DNA of 42,957 nt, taken from positions 1 to 42,957 of the forward strand of contig JANYHK010000007.1 of NCBI GenBank assembly GCA_025359105.1. The letters run 5' to 3'. Source of the DNA: Myxococcales bacterium. GTDB lineage: Bacteria > Myxococcota_A > Polyangia > Polyangiales > Polyangiaceae. The notes beneath the pieces were generated by a model, which did not search any database, was not told the origin of the DNA, and saw only the letters and a program-made list of their open reading frames with translations. Positions within the stretch are counted from its first letter, which is position 1; each line of letters begins with the position of its first letter. The position numbers and the translations under genes were made by a program. Positions 1-6,587 of this stretch are shown in pieces.

Positions 1-141
<141 letters not shown>

Positions 142-172
142 GCGCCGTGGTGTACGCTCCGCCGAGCGCGCC

Positions 173-937
173 ATGACCTCCCCGCCTACACGCCCGCCGC
201 GGCACAAGCGCACCTACCTCATCAACCCGCGCTTCCAGCTGAAGTACACGGCGCTGCTCGTCGGCGTGGTGCTGACGGTGGTGCTCGTGCTCGGCGCGGT
301 CATCGGCCGCACCGTCGGCGAAGCGACGGACTACGCGCAGCTCGCGGTCGCGGAGGCCGAGCGCGCGATGAACGAGAGCCGCTCGAACTCGAAGCTCGCT
401 CACCAGAACGTGGTCCTCGCGGCCGCCGACAACCCCGAGCTCGTCAAGATCATGGACGACGCGAACGCCGAAGCCGACAAGAAGGCGGAGCGCGACCTGG
501 ACGACGTGCGGGGCCGCAAGCAGGTGATCGTCCGCCAAAAGTCGCGGACCTTTGCGCTGCTCGGCGCGGCGGGCGTGCTGCTCGCGTTGCTCCTCGGGGC
601 GATGGGGATCCTCATCACGCACCGCGTGGTCGGCCCCGTGCACAAGATGAAGCGCCTCCTCCGCCAGGTCGGCACCGGGCGACTCGGCAGCCGCGAGCGC
701 CTCCGCGAGGGGGACGAGCTGTCCGATCTGTTCGAGACGTTCCTCCAGATGACGTACTCGCTCAAGGCCATGCAAAAGAGCCGCCTCGCGACGCTCGACG
801 ACACGATCCGCGACGCCGCCGCGTCCGGCGCGTCGCCGGCGGTGATGGACGGCCTGCGGGCCCTCCGCGCGCAGATGGTGCTCGGCCTGGCCGGCGGCCG
901 TCGCAGCTCCATCCCGGCGCCGTCGGGGCTCACGTGA
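173..937 (+). CDS. Membrane protein with HAMP domain and no output domain
   Basis: A 254-residue inner-membrane protein. A basic N-terminus (residues 8-24) is followed by a first transmembrane helix at about 25-46, an extracytoplasmic segment at 47-125 rich in charged, helix-forming residues, a second helix at about 127-149, and a HAMP linker at about 150-200 (THRVVGPVHKMKRLLRQ, then an E-G-DE turn). HAMP domains pass conformational signals from membrane helices to kinases or chemoreceptor domains, but here only about 50 uncharacterised residues follow and no kinase, cyclase or MCP module is present. It may regulate a partner protein. The TGA overlaps the GTG start of the TerB-like gene by four bases (GTGA), so the two are probably translationally coupled. 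The start is ATG at 173, 15 nt after a TGTACGCT sequence that could be a -10 element. Confidence 0.75.
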   Translation: MTSPPTRPPRHKRTYLINPRFQLKYTALLVGVVLTVVLVLGAVIGRTVGEATDYAQLAVAEAERAMNESRSNSKLAHQNVVLAAADNPELVKIMDDANAEADKKAERDLDDVRGRKQVIVRQKSRTFALLGAAGVLLALLLGAMGILITHRVVGPVHKMKRLLRQVGTGRLGSRERLREGDELSDLFETFLQMTYSLKAMQKSRLATLDDTIRDAAASGASPAVMDGLRALRAQMVLGLAGGRRSSIPAPSGLT

Positions 938-1461
938 CGGAGATCCGCGCCCTGGTCGACGACGCGATCGGTGTACTCTGCACGCGCTTCGAGCATGGCG
1001 GCTACAACCCGACGCCCATCGTCGATCTCGGCGTGCTCGTCGCGCGTGCCGACGGCAAGGTGGACGTCGCCGAGAAGAAGGCGCTCCGCGACGTGTTCGA
1101 AGCCCTTCTCGACGAGCGGCTCAGCGGCGAGGTCGTCGAGCACCTGATCGCCGCGAGCCTCGAGGTCATCGAGATGGCGGGGGTAGAGCCGCGCGCGCGA
1201 CTCGTCGCCGAGATCTTGAAGGACTGCGACGCCGTGGAGCAAGGCATCGTGCTCGCGCTGGGGATCGCGTTTGCGAGCGAGGGTCTCTCGAAGTCCGAGC
1301 GTGCGGTCATCGACCTGATCGCGGACGCCGCGGGGCTCTCGCCGGAGCGGGTCGACGCGCTGGCCGCGCAGGTAAAGTCCAAGCTACCGGAAGACGGCAG
1401 CCCGGTGAGCGCGCGCGACTCGCTGCACCTGCCCGCGTCGAAGCGCACGACGACGCCTTGA
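934..1461 (+). CDS. TerB-like (tellurite resistance/cobalamin adenosyl-associated helical) domain protein
   Basis: A 175-residue all-helical cytosolic protein. Residues about 28-55 (VARADGKVDVAEKKAL) and 110-140 (ASEGLSKSERAVIDLIADAAGLS) are the two acidic helix-loop segments typical of the TerB/DjlA-N superfamily, in which each half carries a D/E-rich motif before a helix that can bind a metal. The family occurs in tellurite and stress systems and as a stand-alone module near membrane sensors; the biochemical role is mostly unknown. The start is GTG at 934, overlapping the end of the HAMP gene by four bases, which suggests the pair works together at the membrane. No other ter genes are nearby, so a tellurite phenotype should not be assumed. 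Confidence 0.65.
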   Translation: MTEIRALVDDAIGVLCTRFEHGGYNPTPIVDLGVLVARADGKVDVAEKKALRDVFEALLDERLSGEVVEHLIAASLEVIEMAGVEPRARLVAEILKDCDAVEQGIVLALGIAFASEGLSKSERAVIDLIADAAGLSPERVDALAAQVKSKLPEDGSPVSARDSLHLPASKRTTTP

Positions 1462-1484
1462 GGTAGGCGAACTGCGAGGGTCCA

Positions 1485-1499
1485 GCGCTTCGGAAGCGC
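1485..1499 (+). terminator. Possible hairpin terminator after the TerB-like gene
   Basis: GCGCTT, a CGG loop and AAGCGC form a perfect 6-bp stem 24 bp after the TerB-like stop codon. No T tract follows, so this is only a weak terminator candidate. Confidence 0.25.
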
Positions 1500-1566
1500 G
1501 CGCGCCCACGCGCGAGCACTCGCGGGGTGCCGCGACCGGATCACGCACGAACCGCACGCAACCATC

Positions 1567-1575
1567 TGATATTAC
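1567..1575 (+). promoter_or_regulatory. Extended -10 promoter candidate for the NlpC/P60-like gene
   Basis: TG-A-TATTAC at 1567-1575 is an extended -10 element in an AT-rich patch that stands out from its surroundings. Transcription would begin near 1582, 11 bp before the ATG at 1593. That argues against any start codon further upstream in the same open frame. No clear -35 was seen. Confidence 0.4.
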
Positions 1576-1592
1576 TTGTGTCCTTCGTTGGT

Positions 1593-3215
1593 ATGGGACA
1601 CGCAGTGCTGCACGGCATGATCGCCGTGCAACAGGGTCTCTTGGCTGCGGCGCGTACCGTCCTCGCGCTCGTTCCGGCAGGCTTCGCCCTCGCCGCGTGC
1701 TCGGCGACGCCCGACGGGCCGGCGCCTGCCGAGCAGGTGGGCACCTCCGAAGGTGCGATCCTGTCGAGCGACGTCCTCACCCGCGCGAACGAGTGGGTCG
1801 CGGTGAAGCTGAAGTACTGCCAGTCGGCGAACGGAGCGCGTGACTACGACGCCGCGTGCTCCACGTACTGCAGCCGCCAGTCGAACCCGCAGTGGGATCC
1901 CTACCGCTCCGACTGCTCGGGCTTCGTGTCGTGGGCGTGGGGTCTGCCGTCGCCGGGCCGCGTGACGGGGCAGTTCGCGCCGTTCGTGAGCGACATCACC
2001 AAGGCGATCCCGGCGATCGATCTGCAGCCGGGCGACGCGGTGAACAACAGCGAGCACATCATGCTCTTCAAGGAGTGGGTGACGAAGGGCTCCGTCGCGA
2101 CCTTCCTGGAGGAGCCTGGCTGCAGCTCCGCGACGCCCTACGCACACGCTCTCACCAGCAACGTGACGATCAGCGGCAACAGCATCCACGTCGCCTGGAA
2201 CGGCATGACGTTCACCGCGATCCACTACGGCCAGCTCGAGGCCGCGCCGGCGCTCAAGGGCACGCTCGACACCGCGAGCTGCGACGACGTGACCGGCTGG
2301 GCGCAGAACCCCGACAAGGCGGCGAGCTCCATCTCCGTCACGCTCACGTTCGACGCGGCCCTCGGCAAGGCGGGCGCAGCGAGCCGTGTCCTCCCCGCCG
2401 ACGTCGCGCGCAAGGACCTGTGCGGTCCCCTCGGCTCGTGCAACCACGGCTTCGCGACGCCGATGCCGCTCGGTCTGCAGGACGGAAAGGCGCACACGCT
2501 CTACGCCTACGCGACCGACCCTTCCGGGAGCCAGCTCCTCGCGCAGGCGCCGAAGAAGCTCACCTGCGCGGTGCCGGCGATCCCGGCGGGCGTGAAGCGA
2601 TGGGTGACCGATCCGACGTCGCTGGCCGCGTGGAAGCTCGACGCGACCCTCGACGTGCTGAGCCTCCCGCAGGCCAGCGTCGACGCCGTCGCGAAGGGGC
2701 CGGACCTGCCGGCCAAGCCGCGCGCGGTCATCGCGGACGACGGCTCGTCGCCGGCCGTGTGGTTGGTCGACGGCGCCACGCGACGCCACGTGGTCGACGA
2801 CGCCTCGCTCGCCGCGTGGCACCTCACGGCGGTCAAGACGAAGGTCGCGACGATCAACGCGCTCGCGCAGGGGCCCGACCTTCCGGCGGCGCCGTTCACG
2901 ATCATCGGTAGCGGTGGCGGCTCCGTTTACGTGATGGACGTGGCGCCGACGTCTCCGGCGGGCACGAGCCCCGGCGACGTCGGCGGAGCGGGCGGCAACG
3001 GGGGACCTGCCGCACCGGGCGGCAATGGCGAGCCGGGCGGTGGCGATCCGACGGCGGGCAACGGCTCATCGGCTCCTGGCAGCGGCAGCAGCGGATGCGC
3101 GATCGGTGCGCGCGGTGGCCCGGCGGACGCGTCGTGGCTTGCGCTCCTCGGCGTGACGGCGCTCGTCCGTCGCCGCCGGGCGGACGCGACGATTCACGGC
3201 GCCCACCGGAGCTGA
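1593..3215 (+). CDS. Secreted NlpC/P60-like lipoprotein with MYXO-CTERM-like tail
   Basis: 540 residues from ATG 1593; ATG 1617 is an alternative start. The N-terminus has a hydrophobic signal ending in a lipobox-like FALAAC (Cys36). Residues about 60-205 resemble an NlpC/P60 papain-like hydrolase: DCSGFVSWAWG puts the likely nucleophile at Cys108, and SEHIML supplies a candidate catalytic His155. A myxobacterial module follows (GTLDTASCDDVTGWAQNP through DLCGPLGSCNHGF), then two copies of a repeat of the type KRWVTDPTSLAAWKLD...GPDLPAKP. A Gly/Pro/Ser-rich linker leads to SSGCAIG, a hydrophobic stretch and RRRR, the layout of a MYXO-CTERM sorting signal. Peptidoglycan or peptide hydrolysis at the cell surface is inferred. 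Carrying both a lipobox and a C-terminal sorting tail is odd. The 3' end overlaps the convergent next gene by 22 bp. Confidence 0.75.
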   Translation: MGHAVLHGMIAVQQGLLAAARTVLALVPAGFALAACSATPDGPAPAEQVGTSEGAILSSDVLTRANEWVAVKLKYCQSANGARDYDAACSTYCSRQSNPQWDPYRSDCSGFVSWAWGLPSPGRVTGQFAPFVSDITKAIPAIDLQPGDAVNNSEHIMLFKEWVTKGSVATFLEEPGCSSATPYAHALTSNVTISGNSIHVAWNGMTFTAIHYGQLEAAPALKGTLDTASCDDVTGWAQNPDKAASSISVTLTFDAALGKAGAASRVLPADVARKDLCGPLGSCNHGFATPMPLGLQDGKAHTLYAYATDPSGSQLLAQAPKKLTCAVPAIPAGVKRWVTDPTSLAAWKLDATLDVLSLPQASVDAVAKGPDLPAKPRAVIADDGSSPAVWLVDGATRRHVVDDASLAAWHLTAVKTKVATINALAQGPDLPAAPFTIIGSGGGSVYVMDVAPTSPAGTSPGDVGGAGGNGGPAAPGGNGEPGGGDPTAGNGSSAPGSGSSGCAIGARGGPADASWLALLGVTALVRRRRADATIHGAHRS

Positions 3216-3742
3216 AAGCGGACGGAGCGATCGCTCCACTCGACGATCTCGACCGCCGCGCTCGTCGCGCCGCCGAGCACGAGGACCGCCTCGAGCCTCC
3301 CGGCGATCGCGTGCCACATGGGCTCGGTGAAGCCCCTCACATGCTGGATCATGGCGGTCGCCTCCCCGACGCCGATGTGCGCCCACTCCACCCGGCCGTT
3401 CGAGTTGTACCGGTGCCACGCGCGCTCGGTGGCGCGAAGGAGCGTCGCGTAGTCGGCGACGCGGATGAACGCCCGGTAGAGGCCTCCGAAGTCGGCGCGC
3501 GCGGCGAGCGCGCCGATGCGCCGATTCATCGCGGGATCGCCGCCGCCGAGCTCGGTTCGAATCGCCTCGTGGACCGCGGCGACCACCTCGACGGAGTACA
3601 TCTCGCTCGCGACGATGGGCGCGGCGAGCCTGGCGCGCAGGTCCGGGGGGAGCGCGGCGCGCACGCGCGCGACGGCGTCCGCGCCGAGATCCGCCTCGAC
3701 GGCCGCAAAGAGGCCTAGCAGCGCGATCCCCCGAACCCGCAT
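3194..3742 (-). CDS. DUF2378-like (TIGR02265) myxobacterial protein
   Basis: 182 residues from the ATG at 3742; the frame stays open further upstream, but the conserved-looking protein begins here (MRVRGIALLGLF). The length and pattern (an N-terminal LPPDLRARL, then SEMYSVEVVAAVHEAI, a central RADFGGLYRAFIRVAD, and a C-terminal strand-rich end RSVRFQLRWAP) resemble the DUF2378 family, which is expanded in myxobacteria and has no established function. It has no signal peptide or membrane segment. It is convergent with the NlpC/P60-like gene, and the two coding regions overlap by 22 bp at their 3' ends. The family call rests on overall pattern rather than a diagnostic motif, so a related uncharacterised family is possible. 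Confidence 0.55.
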   Translation of the reverse strand: MRVRGIALLGLFAAVEADLGADAVARVRAALPPDLRARLAAPIVASEMYSVEVVAAVHEAIRTELGGGDPAMNRRIGALAARADFGGLYRAFIRVADYATLLRATERAWHRYNSNGRVEWAHIGVGEATAMIQHVRGFTEPMWHAIAGRLEAVLVLGGATSAAVEIVEWSDRSVRFQLRWAP

Positions 3743-3878
3743 CGCACCTGCAAGACTATGCTTCGGAGCGAATCGGCGTTGGACAACGCAGGATAGGGGT
3801 GGAAATTGGGCAACGCGGTTGGGGTACGAGCCCCATCCGGTGTTGGGCTTCAGCTGACTGCCCTCCACAGTGCCCCGG

Positions 3879-3887
3879 TGCTACCCT
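3879..3887 (+). promoter_or_regulatory. Extended -10 for leaderless transcription of the Uma2 pseudogene
   Basis: TG-C-TACCCT is followed by exactly six bases and then ATG at 3894, placing the predicted transcription start on the A of the start codon. The intact Uma2 gene at 31029 has the same arrangement (TG-C-TACGCT, six bases, ATGG). No Shine-Dalgarno sequence lies between the element and the ATG. Confidence 0.5.
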
Positions 3888-3893
3888 CTGTTG

Positions 3894-4392
3894 ATGGCCG
3901 CGGTCACGCCGCTCTTCCCGATGCACGCGCCCTCCGATGCGGAGGAGCAGCGCATCTTGCTCGCCAACGTGCCGTGGTCCACGTACGTGGTCCTACGCGA
4001 CTCGCTCGACAGCTCCGGCGTCCGCATGACCTACCTGGAGGGGTGGCTCGAGATCATGAGTCCTTCGCGCGCGCACGAGGTCGACAAGACGCAGATCGCT
4101 CGGCTCCTGCCGCGGCGAAGATCGGGAAATTCCAGACGTCGCGCTCGAGGTCGTCGCGACCCGCGGCGCGCTCGACAAGCTCGACGTTTACCGTGGCCTC
4201 GGCGTGCGCGAGGTCTGGATCTTCCGCGCGGGTGCGTTTCAGATCGTGTCCCTGAGAGGAGGCACGTACGAGCCGATCGCGGCGAGCGAAGTGCTTCCCG
4301 AGCTCGATCTCGGTCGCCTCGCGCATCACGCGGTAGAGAAGGACCAACACGCTGCGCTGCGCGCATTCCGGAAGGAGCTCGGGGGCAGGTAG
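3894..4392 (+). pseudogene. Uma2-family (PD-(D/E)XK-like) protein, internally deleted and frameshifted
   Basis: Two parts of a Uma2-family protein lie in different frames. The first runs from ATG 3894 and reads VPWSTYVVLRDSL...MTYLEGWLEIMSPSRAHE...TQIARLL up to about 4107. The second reads GEDREIPDVALEVVATRG, DKLDVYRGLGVREVWIFR and onward to the stop at 4390-4392. Intact family members have about 35-45 more residues between these blocks, so the join at about 4108-4116 is an internal deletion that also shifts the frame. Part of the predicted nuclease core is lost and the product would run into an unrelated frame. Uma2 proteins are predicted nuclease-fold proteins, very numerous in cyanobacteria and myxobacteria, of mostly unknown role. 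A sequencing or assembly error is possible, but a simple indel would not restore the missing block. Confidence 0.75.
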
Positions 4393-4452
4393 TGGGTTCG
4401 GGGGTCGACCTTGGACCCGAGGCTGCGCCCCGTCACCGCCGCCCGCTGAGAC

Positions 4453-5904
4453 TCAGCGCTTCTTCTTGAGGAGATCGGCGAAGGTGCCGAGCGACGCGGG
4501 CACGTTGGTCTTGCTGCGCGCTTCCTCGTAGTCGGCGCGCTCCTCGGCGTCCTTCGCTCCCTTGACGGAGAGGCGGAGTCGCCCATCGCCGGTCTCGAGG
4601 ACCTTGGCGGTCACCTTCGTCCCCTCGGGGAACGATTTCCGGAGATCCGTCCCGCGCGGGACGCCGAGCTCGGCGCTGGGGACGAGGCCGCGGCCGGCGC
4701 GCCCCTTGGTGCCGTCGATCTGGACGAAGACGCCGTAGGTTTCGATGCGCTCGACGGTGCCGTTGACGACGGCGCCGACCTTCACCTGCACGGTGGTGGC
4801 GACCTGCGCGCCGACCGCCGCGCCCTCGGGGGCGAGGACGAGCGAGATCTTCTTCGTCTCGCGATCGATCTTCTTGACGACGACGCTGACGGCCTCGCCT
4901 TCGCCGAGCTTGTCCTTCTTGCCGACCTCGGAGACGTGGAGGAGCCCCTCGACCGCCGGCGCCAGGCGCACGAAGAAGCCGAAATCCGCGCTCCGCGTGA
5001 CGGTGCCGGACACGACACGCCCCTCCACGAGATCGAGCTCCGCCCACGGATCGGCCATGAGCGCCTTGAGCGACAGCGTGATCTTCTTCGTCTGCCCACC
5101 CTGGCGCGTCGGCTCGACGTCCTTCACCTCGCGCACCTGCACCTCGACGGTGTCGCCGGCGTTGAGCGCAGAGGAGACCTGCGCCGAGCGATCGTGGGAG
5201 ATCTCCGAGCGCGGGATGAGCCCCTCGATGCCGCCGAGGTCGACGAACGCGCCGAAGTCGCGGACGCCGGTGACTGTGCCCTTGAGGATCGCGCCGGGAA
5301 CGATGTCTCCCATCACGCGGTGCGCGGCCTCGCTGGCCTCGCGCTGGAGGTAGGCGCGGCGCGAGACGACGACGTTCTTTCCGCCGTCTTTCACGTCGGT
5401 CACGATGAACTGGAGCGACTGGCCGATGAGGACCTTCGGGTCCTCCATGAAGCCCTTGTCGGCCTGGGACATCGGGCAGAACGCGCGCGCGCCGCCGCCG
5501 AGGTCGACCTCGAGGCCGCCCTTGTTGACGCCGGTGACCTTGCCCTCGACGGGCACGCCCGACGCCTTTGCCTGCTCGATGGCGGCGCTGCTGCCGGGGC
5601 GGCCGAGGGACCGGCCGAGGCGGACGACGCCCTTCTCGTCGTCGACCTCGACGACGTGGCCTGCGATGCGCTCGCCCTCTTTGACGTTGATGTTCCCCTC
5701 GTCGTCGCGCAGATCTACCGCATCGAAGAACGCCTGCTGCTTGCCGTCGAGCTCGACGAACACGCTGTCTTTGCCGACGTGAACGACGATGGCGTCCAGG
5801 CGGTCACCGACCCGGACGCCCCGCTTCTTCCGCGCGGGCGGGGGCGAAGCGGCGGTTTCCTTGTCGAAAAGGGAAGCGAACGTGTCCTCTTTGGGGTCCG
5901 TCAT
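4453..5904 (-). CDS. Multi-S1-domain RNA-binding protein (ribosomal protein S1-like)
   Basis: 483 residues with at least five S1/OB-fold repeats starting near residues 31, 118, 203, 294 and 375. The best-conserved copies are the third (GTVTGVRDFGAFVDLGGIEGLIPRSEIS) and fourth (GTVTRSADFGFFVRL...EGLLHVSEV), which carry the GxVxxxxxFGxFV and GLxHxSE patterns. S1 repeats bind single-stranded RNA. Essential S1 (RpsA) usually has six repeats and a different N-terminal ribosome-binding part, so this may be a second S1-like factor in translation or RNA turnover rather than RpsA itself. The ATG at 5904 overlaps the stop of the upstream methyltransferase gene (ATGA), so the two are translated as a pair. 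The acidic, proline-containing N-terminal 30 residues carry no recognised domain. Residue 483 is followed by TGA at 4453-4455. Confidence 0.85.
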   Translation of the reverse strand: MTDPKEDTFASLFDKETAASPPPARKKRGVRVGDRLDAIVVHVGKDSVFVELDGKQQAFFDAVDLRDDEGNINVKEGERIAGHVVEVDDEKGVVRLGRSLGRPGSSAAIEQAKASGVPVEGKVTGVNKGGLEVDLGGGARAFCPMSQADKGFMEDPKVLIGQSLQFIVTDVKDGGKNVVVSRRAYLQREASEAAHRVMGDIVPGAILKGTVTGVRDFGAFVDLGGIEGLIPRSEISHDRSAQVSSALNAGDTVEVQVREVKDVEPTRQGGQTKKITLSLKALMADPWAELDLVEGRVVSGTVTRSADFGFFVRLAPAVEGLLHVSEVGKKDKLGEGEAVSVVVKKIDRETKKISLVLAPEGAAVGAQVATTVQVKVGAVVNGTVERIETYGVFVQIDGTKGRAGRGLVPSAELGVPRGTDLRKSFPEGTKVTAKVLETGDGRLRLSVKGAKDAEERADYEEARSKTNVPASLGTFADLLKKKR

Positions 5905-6584
5905 GACGCGGCGGGTTCTAGCACCGGATCGCCCAGGAGCAGGCGGTTTTTCGGGGTGATCGCCTGGGGGACGAGCTGCGTGTGGACCTTGTATCCGGCC
6001 TCCCGGAGGCGCGCGGCGCGGGTGGCGTCGATCGCCATGGACGGGTCCATCCACCCGCGCAGGCCCCCGAGGTCGCAGCGGTCTTCGTCGTGGCAGCAGG
6101 GCAGGACCGCCACCCGCGCCCGGGCGGCGATCGCCCGGGAGAGCACGCGGTCGGTGAGCTCGCCGCAGGCGTGGCAGGAGACAATCACGTCCGTGGGGCC
6201 GAGCGCGACGTCGTCCAGGCTCCCCGTGACGCTCGTGACGCGCCCCGCGAGGCGGGGCCACTCTTCGCACAGGGCGCGCGCAATCTTGGCGGCGCTCTTG
6301 GGCACGCGCGAATCGACGGCGAGCGCTTCCTTCGACGTGTCGTCGAGGAGGAGCATCAGGTGCGCGAGCAGGGCATGGCCGCACGCGAGATCGACGACGC
6401 GCCCGCCGCGAAAGCGCCGACGCGCCCGGCGCGCCAGCTCCCACGCCTCGTAGAGCTCCTTGCGCGGCAGGCACTCGGCGCGGCACACGGCGCGGGCGAC
6501 GCGATCGAAGAGACCGTCCCCGGGGAAGCGCGCGAGCTGGTGGAGGTTCAGCTTCACGCGCGAGCCGGGCGAGAAGGTGGGCAC
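5901..6584 (-). CDS. SAM-dependent methyltransferase with TRM13/GSTCD-like motifs
   Basis: 227 residues. Motif I is VVDLACGHALLA at about 63-74, the SAM-binding loop of a Rossmann methyltransferase, followed by an acidic strand end (ALAVD, residue 91). SCHACGELTD (about 137-145) and LPCCHDEDRC (about 161-170) resemble the CG..TD and CCH motifs of TRM13/GSTCD-type methyltransferases. TRM13 2'-O-methylates position 4 of tRNA, so an RNA substrate is plausible, and the overlapping S1 RNA-binding gene supports it; this is inference. The GTG start at 6584 lies three bases after the stop of the dipeptidase gene, with AGGAG immediately in front of it. That spacing is too tight to be a normal ribosome binding site, so a start at the GTG of residue 10 should be considered. 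Confidence 0.7.
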   Translation of the reverse strand: MPTFSPGSRVKLNLHQLARFPGDGLFDRVARAVCRAECLPRKELYEAWELARRARRRFRGGRVVDLACGHALLAHLMLLLDDTSKEALAVDSRVPKSAAKIARALCEEWPRLAGRVTSVTGSLDDVALGPTDVIVSCHACGELTDRVLSRAIAARARVAVLPCCHDEDRCDLGGLRGWMDPSMAIDATRAARLREAGYKVHTQLVPQAITPKNRLLLGDPVLEPAAS

Positions 6585-6587
6585 CTC

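Noticed and set aside
934-1461. A complete tellurite-resistance (ter) operon
   Set aside because: Only a TerB-like fold is present; no terC, terD or related gene is nearby.
3556-3570. GGTTCGAATCG resembling a tRNA T-arm
   Set aside because: No acceptor or anticodon stems can be folded around it and it lies inside the DUF2378-like coding region.
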